A stretch of 64,000 nt of DNA from Pseudomonas sp. Irchel s3f7 (GTDB lineage Bacteria > Pseudomonadota > Gammaproteobacteria > Pseudomonadales > Pseudomonadaceae): contig NZ_FYDO01000019.1 of assembly GCF_900187615.1 (NCBI RefSeq), positions 1 to 64,000 of the forward strand. The letters run 5' to 3'. Shown here piece by piece: positions 24,566 to 34,800 of this stretch. The notes under the pieces are model-generated. The model was not told where the DNA came from, did no database searches, and saw nothing but the letters and a program-made list of their open reading frames with translations. Positions within the stretch are counted from its first letter, which is position 1. Each line of letters begins with the position of its first letter. The translations under genes and the position numbers were made by a program.

Positions 24566-26725
24566 CTAGGCAGCCGCAGAGCCGACGCGGCCCTTGCGCA
24601 GTGCATCGATGACCGCTTCTTTCGGACCGTCAGCGACGATCCGCCCGTTGTCCAGGACGACCAGCCGATCCACCAGGCTGAGCATTGATGTGCGGTGAGT
24701 CACCAACAAAACGGTTTTACCCTGGACCAGGCTATGGAGTTTTTGCCGAAGAATGTCTTCACTGGTGTTGTCCATGGCGCTGGTGGGTTCGTCGAGCAGC
24801 ATGATCGGCGGGTCGAGCAGCAATGCCCGAGCAAGCAACACGGCCTGGCGTTGACCGCCGGACAACAGTTGCCCACGTTCGCCCACAGGCCGGTCGAAAC
24901 CTTGGGGATGCTGGCGGGCCAGTTCGGTGACACCGGTGAGTTCCGCCACTTCCAGCATGCGGGCGTCGCTGATATAGCGCGCGCCGAGGGTCAGGTTGTC
25001 ACGCAGGCTGCCGGCCAGCAGTGGCAGGTCGTGGGCGACGTAACCGATTTGATGGCGCAGGTCGGCGACGTCCAGTTGCCGCAGGTCCAGGCCATCGAGC
25101 AGCAGTTGGCCTTCTGCCGGTTCGTAGAAACCCATCACCAGACGCGCCAGGGTGCTTTTGCCCGAACCGCTGCGGCCGATGATGCCGATGCGTTCACCGG
25201 GTTTGACGCTGAAACTGACATTGTTCAGCGCCGGGGCGCTTTGGCCGTTGTAGTGGAAGGTTACGCCCACGACATCCAGCCCCCCTTTCAGTTGGGTGCG
25301 CTCAAGTGGCCGTTGCCGGGCATCGCGCTCCTGAGGCAGGCCCATCAGCGCGTCAGTGCTTTTCATGGTCAGTTGCGCTTGTTGGTAGCGAGTGATCAGG
25401 CCGGCGATCTGCCCCAGTGGCGCGAGCACCCGACTGCCCAGCATGTAGGTCGCCACCAGTGCGCCCACGCTGAGGTTGCCGGCGATGATGCTGTAGACCC
25501 CGGCAATGATGGTTGCCATGCCGGAGACCTGCTGGATGAACAGCGTGCCGTTGGTGGCCATGGCAGAGAGATTGCGCGCATGGCTGTCGAGGCGGGTGAG
25601 GGCGCCGTGGGTGCTTTCCCATCGGTGCTGGCGCTCGCTTTCGGCGCTGCAGGCCTTGAGGGTTTCCAGGCCGCTGAGGGTTTCTATCAGCAAGGCCTGG
25701 CGCTCGGCGCCCAGGCTCAGGCTTTTTTGCACGGTGTCGCGCAGCCGTACCTGAATCACCATGGCGAAGATAATGGTGATGGGAAACGCCAGCACCGGAA
25801 TCACCACCAGCCAACCGCCGAGCAGACCGATCACCACCAGCATCAGCAAGGCGAAGGGCAGGTCGATCAGGCTGGTCAGTGTCACGGCGGTGAGAAACTC
25901 ACGCAGGCCCTGGAAGTCATGAATGCTTTGGGCAAATCCGCCGATGGTCGCCGGCCGTGCTTTCATCGACATGCCGGTGATGCGTTCGAACAGCGTCGCG
26001 GACAGGATGACGTCGGTTTTCTTGCCGGCGGTATCGAGCAAGTGCGCCCGCACTACCCGCAACACCAGTTCGAAACCGGTGCCGATCAGCAGGCCGATCG
26101 ACAGCACCCACAGGGTCGAGGTGGCCTGGTTCGGCACCACGCGGTCGTAGGTCTGCATCACGAACAGCGGCACCATCAAGCCCAGCAGGTTGATCAGGAA
26201 ACTCGCCAGAATTGCGTCGCTGTATAGCCATTTCGACAGTTTCAGGGTGTCGCGAAACCAGGCTTGCACCCGCGGTACCAGTGGCGAACGCAGGTCTTCA
26301 AGTTCATGCCGAGGACGGGCAAACAAGGCCTGTCCGGCGTAATGTTCCTCCAGCTCTTCAGGGCTGATCCATTGTTCTCCGCCGTCAGCTTCGCTGGGCA
26401 GAATAAGCACCCGACCGTCCTCAGCATAACGACGCAGGACGGCCGTGCGGCCATTGTTGAGCAACAGCATCACGGGCAGGTTGAGCGGGGAGATGTCTTT
26501 GAGGTCGCGGCGCAGCAAGCGTGCCTGTAAACCGGCGCGGGCCGCAGCGCGCGGCAGCAGGTCCAGGCTCAGGCGTTGGTGTGCCATTGGCAACCCGGCA
26601 CTGAGGCTGGCACGACTGACCGTCGCACCGTGGAGTTTGCAGAGGATCAACAGACCGTCCAAAAGCGGGTCATCGAAACTCAGGCGCGGATCGACACCAG
26701 TATTGCCGGGTTCCATGCTGGTCAA
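24566..26725 (-). CDS. Type I secretion ABC transporter, LapB family
   Basis: About 719 residues. An N-terminal C39-like domain (DDPLLDGLLILCKLHGATVS) lacks the protease Cys-His arrangement, so it should bind rather than cut the cargo. It is followed by a six-helix membrane domain and one ATPase domain with Walker A GRSGSGKST, signature LSGGQRQ and Walker B IMLLDEPTS. It pumps the adhesin from the cytosol. The start is uncertain: a TTG at 26725 has GGAG eight bases upstream, while the ATG at 26716 lies 17 bases from that site. It closely follows P. fluorescens LapB in sequence pattern. Confidence 0.88.
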   Translation of the reverse strand: MTSMEPGNTGVDPRLSFDDPLLDGLLILCKLHGATVSRASLSAGLPMAHQRLSLDLLPRAAARAGLQARLLRRDLKDISPLNLPVMLLLNNGRTAVLRRYAEDGRVLILPSEADGGEQWISPEELEEHYAGQALFARPRHELEDLRSPLVPRVQAWFRDTLKLSKWLYSDAILASFLINLLGLMVPLFVMQTYDRVVPNQATSTLWVLSIGLLIGTGFELVLRVVRAHLLDTAGKKTDVILSATLFERITGMSMKARPATIGGFAQSIHDFQGLREFLTAVTLTSLIDLPFALLMLVVIGLLGGWLVVIPVLAFPITIIFAMVIQVRLRDTVQKSLSLGAERQALLIETLSGLETLKACSAESERQHRWESTHGALTRLDSHARNLSAMATNGTLFIQQVSGMATIIAGVYSIIAGNLSVGALVATYMLGSRVLAPLGQIAGLITRYQQAQLTMKSTDALMGLPQERDARQRPLERTQLKGGLDVVGVTFHYNGQSAPALNNVSFSVKPGERIGIIGRSGSGKSTLARLVMGFYEPAEGQLLLDGLDLRQLDVADLRHQIGYVAHDLPLLAGSLRDNLTLGARYISDARMLEVAELTGVTELARQHPQGFDRPVGERGQLLSGGQRQAVLLARALLLDPPIMLLDEPTSAMDNTSEDILRQKLHSLVQGKTVLLVTHRTSMLSLVDRLVVLDNGRIVADGPKEAVIDALRKGRVGSAAA

Positions 26726-26824
26726 ATTGATCGCTCCGGTTGCACTACAACAATTGGCATCGACACGCAGAACTGCAGGAGCTATCGAAGGCTCGGGCCG
26801 CGGTCGATCGATCTTGTGAATAGA

Positions 26825-26863
26825 CAAGATCAAAAGATCGCAGCCTTCGGCAGCGCCTACAAG
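26825..26863 (+). repeat. Partial class B palindrome
   Basis: GATCAAAAGATCGCAGCCTTCGGCAGCGCC is a half copy of the class B element (shown here only by family resemblance), located in the 138-bp gap between the outer-membrane channel and ABC genes. Confidence 0.5.
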
Positions 26864-28222
26864 TTACTTCAGTTCAGGCAAACGGGCTTCGCTCTTCACT
26901 TCGGTCTGGGCAACGGCGTCGGCAGGCAACACTACGTGCTGTTTGCTGAGCAACTGACCCATGTTCGCCAGCACGCGGTACATCGAGAACTCCTCGGTGT
27001 AGCGCACTTCTGTGTAGCGACGGTTGGCGTTGTAGAGCTCGTTTTCACTGTCGAGCAAGTCGAGCAAGGTGCGTTGGCCGAGGCCGAACTGATCCTGGTA
27101 AGCCATGCGTACGCGCTTACTGGTGTCGGCGTATTCGCGGGCGGTCGGGGTTTGTTTCTTGGCATTGACCATGGCGTTCCAGGCCAGGTGAATGTTTTCG
27201 TTGAGCTGGCGCAGGGCGTTGTTACGGATGTCCATCGCCTGATTGATCTTGTGCGCGTCGGAGGCCAGGCGAGCCTTGTCGCTGCCACCACGGAACAGGT
27301 TGTAGTTCATCACCACGCCGACACGCCATTCGTTGTCATGGCCTTCATCGCCCTGAATGTTGTTGTTCGCACCCACCGCAGCCTCGGCATCGAAGCGTGG
27401 GTAGAACGGCGACTTGGCGACTTCGTACTGACTCTCGGCCGATTGCACGTCGGCCTGGGCGGATTTCAGGTAAGGGTTGTTTTCCACCATGCTTTGCTGG
27501 GCATCCGACAGGCCAGCGGGTAATTCGCCACGGATCGATGGCGGGGTTTCCAGCTCATCGGGCAAGCGCCCTACAACGGCGTAGAAGTTCGACTCGGCAT
27601 CGGCCAGATCGACTTCAGCGGTGTCGAGGTTGTTTTCCGCCAGTGCCCGGCGGGCAGTGGACTGGTCGGCGTCGGCGGTACTGCCGATGCCGCGCTGGGT
27701 GCGCAGGCCGATCTGGTCGTTGACCCGCAAGTGCGCTTGCAGGTTGTTCTTGGCCAGGGTCACCAGTTCACGGCGCTTGAGTACTTCGAGGTAAACCTCG
27801 GTGGTGCGCAGCGCCAGATCCTGGGCGGTGCCCTGAGCGTAATAGGCTCGGGAGTTGACCACGCCTTTGGTGCGCTCGACTTCATTAGAGGTGTTGAACC
27901 CGTCGAAGAGCATTTGCCGCAGGCGCAGCTCCGACTGGGTGTAGTTGAGGATTTCGGTGTGGTGATCGCCAAATGCCCGGGTACTGGTGTTGTCGCTGTA
28001 TCCGCGCCCGTACGCAGCATTTAGATCAACAGATGGGTAAAAGCCCCCTTTGGCGACTTTCACGTCTTCATCGGCCGACAGTCGGCTGTCTACCCTCGAT
28101 GCCAGTTCCGGGTGGGTCGCGATGGTGCTCTGGATCGCATCGGTCAGCGACATCGCATGAGCTTGGGATGAGCAGGCCATCGCCAGAAGAATCGCACTGC
28201 AGAGGGGGGTTAGTTGGCGCAT
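26864..28222 (-). CDS. TolC-family outer-membrane channel of the adhesin secretion system (LapE-like)
   Basis: 452 residues from the ATG at 28222 (GGAG eight bases upstream) with a Sec signal peptide (MRQLTPLCSAILLAMACSSQAHA). It has two internally related halves rich in long helices (TYNLFRG-type strand start at MNYNLFRGGSDKAR; ELRLRQMLFDGFNTSNEVER), as in TolC/AggA. It forms the trimeric exit duct. First gene of the secretion operon; a FleQ-like box lies 39 bp upstream of its start. Confidence 0.9.
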   Translation of the reverse strand: MRQLTPLCSAILLAMACSSQAHAMSLTDAIQSTIATHPELASRVDSRLSADEDVKVAKGGFYPSVDLNAAYGRGYSDNTSTRAFGDHHTEILNYTQSELRLRQMLFDGFNTSNEVERTKGVVNSRAYYAQGTAQDLALRTTEVYLEVLKRRELVTLAKNNLQAHLRVNDQIGLRTQRGIGSTADADQSTARRALAENNLDTAEVDLADAESNFYAVVGRLPDELETPPSIRGELPAGLSDAQQSMVENNPYLKSAQADVQSAESQYEVAKSPFYPRFDAEAAVGANNNIQGDEGHDNEWRVGVVMNYNLFRGGSDKARLASDAHKINQAMDIRNNALRQLNENIHLAWNAMVNAKKQTPTAREYADTSKRVRMAYQDQFGLGQRTLLDLLDSENELYNANRRYTEVRYTEEFSMYRVLANMGQLLSKQHVVLPADAVAQTEVKSEARLPELK

Positions 28223-28260
28223 GGGTGCATCTCCCTGAATCCTGATGGTACTTATTAGTC

Positions 28261-28274
28261 GCCAATTATTTGAC
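28261..28274. promoter_or_regulatory. Candidate FleQ-binding box
   Basis: GCCAATTATTTGAC agrees at 11 of 14 places (counting the free position) with the published Pseudomonas FleQ pattern GTCANTAAATTGAC. It sits inside a wider dyad, GTCGCCAA and TTGACGAC. FleQ is a c-di-GMP-responsive regulator known to act on lap genes, so the location fits. Assigned by pattern only. Confidence 0.45.
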
Positions 28275-28692
28275 GACATTTATAGGCAAAACCGTTTCAT
28301 GCTTGTAACAACAGAGCTAAGAACATTTTCGAGTTTAGCTAAGAAATTTTTTTCATAGCGGTTATTCCAAAAAAAACTTATGCACCTCGCCAAATCCAGC
28401 ACATTGTTCACACCGGAAGCCCTTGAATTACGAGCTGTAGGGCGCTCGTCGAGGACTTTTAAAAAGTTCCAATCCACTTATCGACATAGGGCAGGGAAGT
28501 GCAGGAAGGGAGGGGAGCGAACGATTTTATGGCGACGGTTTTTTGTCACTCTGTTGTTTCAAGATCGTTACGCATCACTCACAGGCAAGTTGTTGCGGAA
28601 CAGGGATGCGATGCCATTGATTGCATAGGATTTTTCCCGAACCGAAAACATTGCGGTGAGTGAAATGGCAGGTCGAGATTGTCGCCGGGGCT

Positions 28693-28706
28693 ATGACGTA
28701 CGTCAT
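28693..28706. promoter_or_regulatory. Perfect 14-bp palindrome upstream of the adhesin gene
   Basis: ATGACGTACGTCAT is fully self-complementary, 108 bp before the adhesin ATG. It has the form of a dimeric regulator site; the regulator is unknown. Confidence 0.45.
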
Positions 28707-28813
28707 GTAACTGGCACCCGGCAGACAATCCGGCAGGCTACCCGCTCGAGCCACAAGCACGTTCTTCGCTCAAACCAAGGTGCCGACAGCGGTTGGCAGC
28801 GGAGGAAGTACAC

Positions 28814-31800
28814 ATGGCTACGCAAATCGGCACCGTCAGTCAGGTTATCGGTCAAGTTTTCGTGCAGTCGAGCGACGGCACGCGCCGCGCTGTGGTCGAG
28901 GGCGATCGTTTGTTTGCCGGAGAACAATTGTCCACGGGCGCGGAAGGCGCGGTGTCGGTCCGTCTGCAAAATGGCCAGGAGCTGACGCTCGGGCGCGACA
29001 GCAGTCAGCAACTGACGAGTCAGATGCTCGAGAACCAGATCCCCCATGTCGAAACCGCTGAAGCAGCGACGCCGAGCCAGTCACAGCTGAGCGATGTCGA
29101 ACAGCTGCAAAAAGCAATTGCGGCCGGCGACGACCCGACCCAAACCGCTGAAGCCACCGCTGCCGGTCCAACGACGACAACTGCAACGGGTGGTGCGCCG
29201 GGTGGCGGTCACAGTTTTGTCATGCTCGAAGAAGTGGGTGGACGGGTTGATCCCATCATCGGTTTCCCCACTGCCGGTTTCAACGGTATTCCGGAATTCC
29301 CCGAAGAGCGTCTGAACGCTGCTCCGGAAGAAGTTGTGCCTGCCGATGCGCCAGTGATCGTGCCACCTAATAATCCGGTCACCCTCGATGGTCTATCGGT
29401 GACGGGCGGCGAGTTGACTGTCAACGAAGCCAATCTGGCCGACGGTTCCGCCGGGAACGCCGGTGCGTTGACGCAAAACGGCACGTTCACTGTTTCGGCA
29501 CCCGATGGCTTGAGCAGTCTGAGTGTCGGCGGGATCAACGTGGTCAGCGGTGGTGTGGCCTCCGGCTTCCCGCAGTCGATCACCACGCTGCTGGGCAGCA
29601 CCCTGACAATCACCGGATACAACCCCGCCACGGGCGTGGTCAGTTACAGCTATACCCTCAACGGCAGCGAAACCCATGCGAGCGGTGAGGGCGCCAATAG
29701 CGTCGGTGAACAATTCACCGTGGTGGCTGGCGACAGCAACGGGGACAGCGTCACCGGTTCCCTGGACATCAACATCACCGATGACGTGCCCAATGCGGTT
29801 AACGATGGCAATGGCACTGCCTCGGAAACCCAGCTGACCCTCAACGGCAACGTGTTGACCAACGACGTGCAAGGCGCCGACCGAATTGCTGTTGGAGAGA
29901 ATTCCGGCCCGATCACCCCCGGCACGTTTACCGGTACTTACGGCACGTTGGTACTGAACGCCAACGGCACGTACACCTACACCCTCACGACCACGGATGC
30001 GGATTTCAAAGCCCTGCATGGCGGTGGCAACGGCACGGAAACGTTCACCTATACGCTGACGGACGCCGATGGCGATACCAGCACCGCGAACCTGGTGCTG
30101 CAGATCCAGAACAACGATGACCCGATCACGATTGGTGGGTTAAGCGTCAACGGTGGCGAGCTCACCGTCTTCGAGAAAAACCTCAGCGACGGCAGTGATG
30201 CGAACAACTCGGCACTGACCCAGAGCGGCACCTTCACCATCACCGCGCCGGACGGCGTGCAAACCCTGACCTTTGGCGGTATCGCCGTGGTTACTGATGG
30301 CGTGGCTGCTGGTTTCCCACAATCGGTTGCTACACCGTTGGGCAGTATATTGACCGTCACCGGGTTCGATGCCACGACAGGCGTCGTCAGTTACAGCTAC
30401 ACCTTGGTCGATAACGAAACGCACCCTGATGCGGGTGGCGCCAACTCACTGGGTGAGCAGTTTGCTGTCACGGTGGTCGATGACAATGGCACCACGGCCA
30501 ATGCCACGTTCGACGTCAGCATCATCGACGACCTGCCGCAAGGCGTGAATGACTCCAACGCCGGCACTGCCTCGGAAACTCTGCTGACCCTCAATGGCAA
30601 TGTATTAACCAATGATGTGCAAGGCGCTGACCGCGTATCGATTGGCGAAAATACCGGCCCGATCACTGCCGGTGTTTTCATCGGTACTTACGGCACGTTG
30701 GTACTGAACGCCAACGGCACGTATAGCTACTCCCTGGACACCACGGATGCCGACTTCAAAGCCCTGACCGGCGGAGGCAACGGCACCGAAACCTTCACCT
30801 ACACCATCACCGATGCAGACGGCGATACCAGCACTGCAAACCTGGTGCTGCAGATCCACAACAATGACGATGGGGTGACCATCGATGGCCTCAACGTCAA
30901 CGGTGGTGAACTCAGCGTCTACGAGAAAAACCTCAGCGATGGCAGCGATGCGAACAACACAGCTCTGACCCAGAGCGGCACGTTCACCATTACCGCGTTG
31001 GACGGTGTGCAAACCCTCACCGTGGGCGGTATTGCCGTGGTTACCAACGGCGCAAGCGCAGGCTTTCCGCAATCGGTCACCACGCCGCTGGGCAGTACAC
31101 TGACCATCACCGGGTTCGATGCCACAACCGGTGTCGTCAGCTACAGCTACGCCCTGGTCGATAACGAAACGCACCCTAATGCTGATGGCGCCAACTCACT
31201 GCCCGAGCAGTTTGCGGTCACGGTGGTCGATGACAACGGCACCACGGCCAATGCCACGCTCGACGTCAACATCATCGATGACTTGCCGCAAGGCGTGAAT
31301 GACACCAACGCCGGCACGGCCTCGGAAACCAATCTGACGCTGAGCGGCAATGTTCTCGGTAACGATGTGCAGGGCGCCGACCGCGTACCGGTTGGTGAAA
31401 ATGCCGGCCCGATCACTGCCGGTAACTTCACCGGCACTTACGGCACGTTGGCCCTGAACGCCAACGGTACGTACACCTACACCCTCACGACCACTGATGC
31501 GGATTTCAAAGCGCTGCATGGCGGTGGCAACGGCACCGAAACCTTCACCTACACCATCACTGATGCGGACGGCGATACCAGCACTGCGAACCTGGTGCTG
31601 CAGATCCACAACAATGACGATGGGGTGACCATCGATGGCCTCAACGTCAATGGTGGTGAGCTCACCGTCTACGAGAAAAATCTCGTCGACGGCAGCGATG
31701 CGAGCAACACAGCACTGACCCAGAGCGGCACCTTCACCATCACCGCGCTGGACGGCGTGCAAACCCTCACCGTGGGCGGTATCGCCGTCGTCAGCAACGG

Positions 31801-34800
31801 CGTGGCGGCTGGTTTCCCGCAATCTATCGGCACACCGCTGGGCAGCACGCTGACCATCACCGGGTTCAACGCCACAACCGGTGTTGTCAGTTACAGCTAC
31901 ACCCTGGTCGATAACGAAGCGCACCCTAATGCGAGTGGCGCCAACTCACTGCCTGAGCAGTTTGCGGTCACGGTGGTCGATGACAATGGCACCACGGCCA
32001 ATGCCACACTCGACGTCAACATCATTGATGACTTGCCGCAAGGCGTGGACGACACCAACGCTGGCACGGCCTCGGAAACCAATCTGACGCTGAGCGGCAA
32101 TGTTCTCGGTAACGATGTGCAGGGCGCCGACCGCATCCCAACCGGCCCCAACGCGGGCCCGATTACTGGCGGTAACTTCACCGGCACTTACGGCACGTTG
32201 GCCCTGAACGCCAACGGTACGTACACCTACACCCTCACGACCACGGATGCGGATTTCAAAGCGCTGCATGGTGGTGGCAACGGCACCGAAACCTTCACCT
32301 ACACCATCACCGATGCGGACGGCGATACCAGCACTGCGAACCTGGTGCTGCAGATCCACAACAATGACGATGGGGTGACCATCAATGGCCTCAACGTCAA
32401 CGGTGGTGAGCTCACCGTCTACGAGAAAAACCTCGTCGACGGCAGCGATGCGAACAACTCGGCGCTGACCAAGAGCGGCACGTTCACCATCACCGCGCTG
32501 GACGGCGTGCAAACCCTTACCGTGGGCGGTATCGCGGTCGTCACCAACGGCGTGGCGGCTGGTTTCCCGCAATCTACCGGCACACCGCTGGGCAGCACGC
32601 TGACCATCACCGGGTTCAACGCCACAACCGGTGTTGTCAGTTACAGCTACACCCTGGTCGATAACGAAGCGCACCCTAATGCGAGTGGCGCCAACTCACT
32701 GCCTGAGCAGTTTGCTGTCACGGTGGTCGATGACAATGGCACCACCGCCAATGCCACACTCGACGTCAACATCATCGATGACTTGCCGACCGCCAAATTG
32801 GACACCAGCTCGGTGGTGGAGGGCGGTACGGTCAACATCAGTGTGTTGGGCAACGATGTCTTCGGGGCGGATGGCGCGGCGGCAAGCGGTGCGGTGGTCG
32901 GCGTACGCGCTGGCAGCAACATCGCGACTTCAGCCATCGGCGGCCTCAACAGCAACATCATCGGCAACTACGGCTACCTGACGCTGGATGCGGCGGGCAA
33001 CGCGATCTATCACAGCAACCCGAACACGGTGGGCCCGGCGGGTGCCACTGACACGTTCACCTACACCATCCGCGACAGCGATGGCGACGAAAGCACCACG
33101 ACCATCACCATCAGCGTTGCCGACGGCAACCTCATCGCCAGTGTGGATCGGGATGTAACGGTCTACGAAAAAGCCCTCGACCTGAGCCAGGGCGGCCTGG
33201 ATCTGGCCCCTGGTACGGTCACCGGCAGCGACCCGACGCACACCGGCGAAACCGCCACCGGCACGTTGGTCGGTTCGGTCTCCGGTGGCAACGGTGCGCT
33301 CACCTACAGCCTGGTCGGCAACGCCACCGGTTTGTACGGACAGATCGAAATCCACGCCGATGGCACTTACACCTACACCCTGACCTCGGCGCCAAAAACC
33401 ACGCCGAATATCAACGACGGAGTGACCACCCTTACCCCGAACGAGACCTTCACCTACAAAGCCACCGATGCGCTGGGTAACAGCACCACCAGCACCATCG
33501 TCATCAGTGTTGTCGATGACATACCCAAAGCGGTGGCGTCGGAGCGTTCGGTGTCGGCGATGGAAATCGATTCGAACCTGCTGATCGTGCTCGACGTCTC
33601 GGGCAGTATGGGCGATGCCTCCGGCGTACCGGGTCTGACGCGACTGGCATTGGCCAAGAATGCGATCAGTGCCTTGCTGGACAAGTACGATGCCCTTGGC
33701 GACGTCAAGGTGCACCTGGTCACCTTCAGCAGCGGCGCCAACGACAGCTCGGGCGTATGGGTTGATATAGCGACGGCCAAGTCCTTGCTTGCCAGCCTCA
33801 CATCGGGCGGCACCACCAACTACGACGCCGCCGTAGCCATGTTGAAAACCGCGTTCGTCACCACGGGCAAACTCACCGGGGCGCAGAATATCGGCTATTT
33901 CTTCTCGGACGGTAAACCTACCGATGGCCAGGAAATTGGCACCGCAGATGAGGCCTCGTTGAAAGCGTTCTTCGAGGCCAACGACATCAAGAACTACGCG
34001 ATCGGCCTTGGCAGCGGTGTGAGCAATGCCAACCTCGATCCTTTGTCCTACGACGGCATCAGCAATACCAACACCAACGCGGTGGTGGTCACCGATCTCA
34101 ACCAGCTCGACTCGGTGCTCACCGGCACCGTGCAGGGTGCGCCGGTTACCGGTTCCCTGCTGGGCGTGGGTGGCACATTCGGCGCCGATGGCGGTTTCAT
34201 CAAGTCCATCGTCGTGGACGGCACCACTTACACCTATGATCCAAAAGCACTCGGCGGCCAGGGTTCGCTGACCCCAAGCGGCGGCACCAACGCTGCCACC
34301 TTCAACACCGCGAATAACACCCTGAGCATCGCCACCAGCAAAAACGGCATCTTGGTGGTCAACCTCGACACCGGCGACTACATCTATACGTCGCAGAAAA
34401 TCACCACCGTGGTGGTCACCGAGAACATCGGTTTCACCGTCAGCGACAACGACGGCGACCTGGCCAGCTCGACGCTGACGGTCAAGGTCATTCCGAATAC
34501 GGCGCCGGTGGCGGGAGCTGATCACATCATCACCAACGTGTTCTCGGAAAACATCGTGGTGCCGGGCGAACTGCTACTAGGCAATGACATCGACGCGAAC
34601 GGCGATGCGCTCAGCGCTACGCCAACCACATTCAAGACGGGTTGGAAGCTCACCGGCTCCGGTGCGATCAATTTCGACGGCGAGAACGATATCGTCGCCA
34701 ATCAGAGCCTGGCCAACGTACGCAGCTCGTTTCTCACTAAAACCGGGACCATGACGGCTTTACTGGTGATCAGCGGCTATCTTGGGGCGGTGACCAACGA

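Larger units (their letters stand above)
28223..28813. promoter_or_regulatory. Divergent regulatory region between secretion operon and adhesin (591 bp)
   Basis: No gene seen. It is AT-rich near the secretion operon and holds a FleQ-like box at 28261-28274, two copies of AGCTAAGAA 23 bp apart (near 28313 and 28336), long A/T runs around 28350-28375 and a perfect 14-bp palindrome at 28693. Both promoters must lie here; none could be placed with confidence. Confidence 0.6.

Noticed and set aside
24695..26227. 510-residue frame opposite the ABC transporter
   Set aside because: Antisense shadow; composition is not protein-like and the opposite strand has all ABC motifs.
32930..34525. 531-residue frame opposite the adhesin
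   Set aside because: Antisense shadow of the repeat-rich gene.
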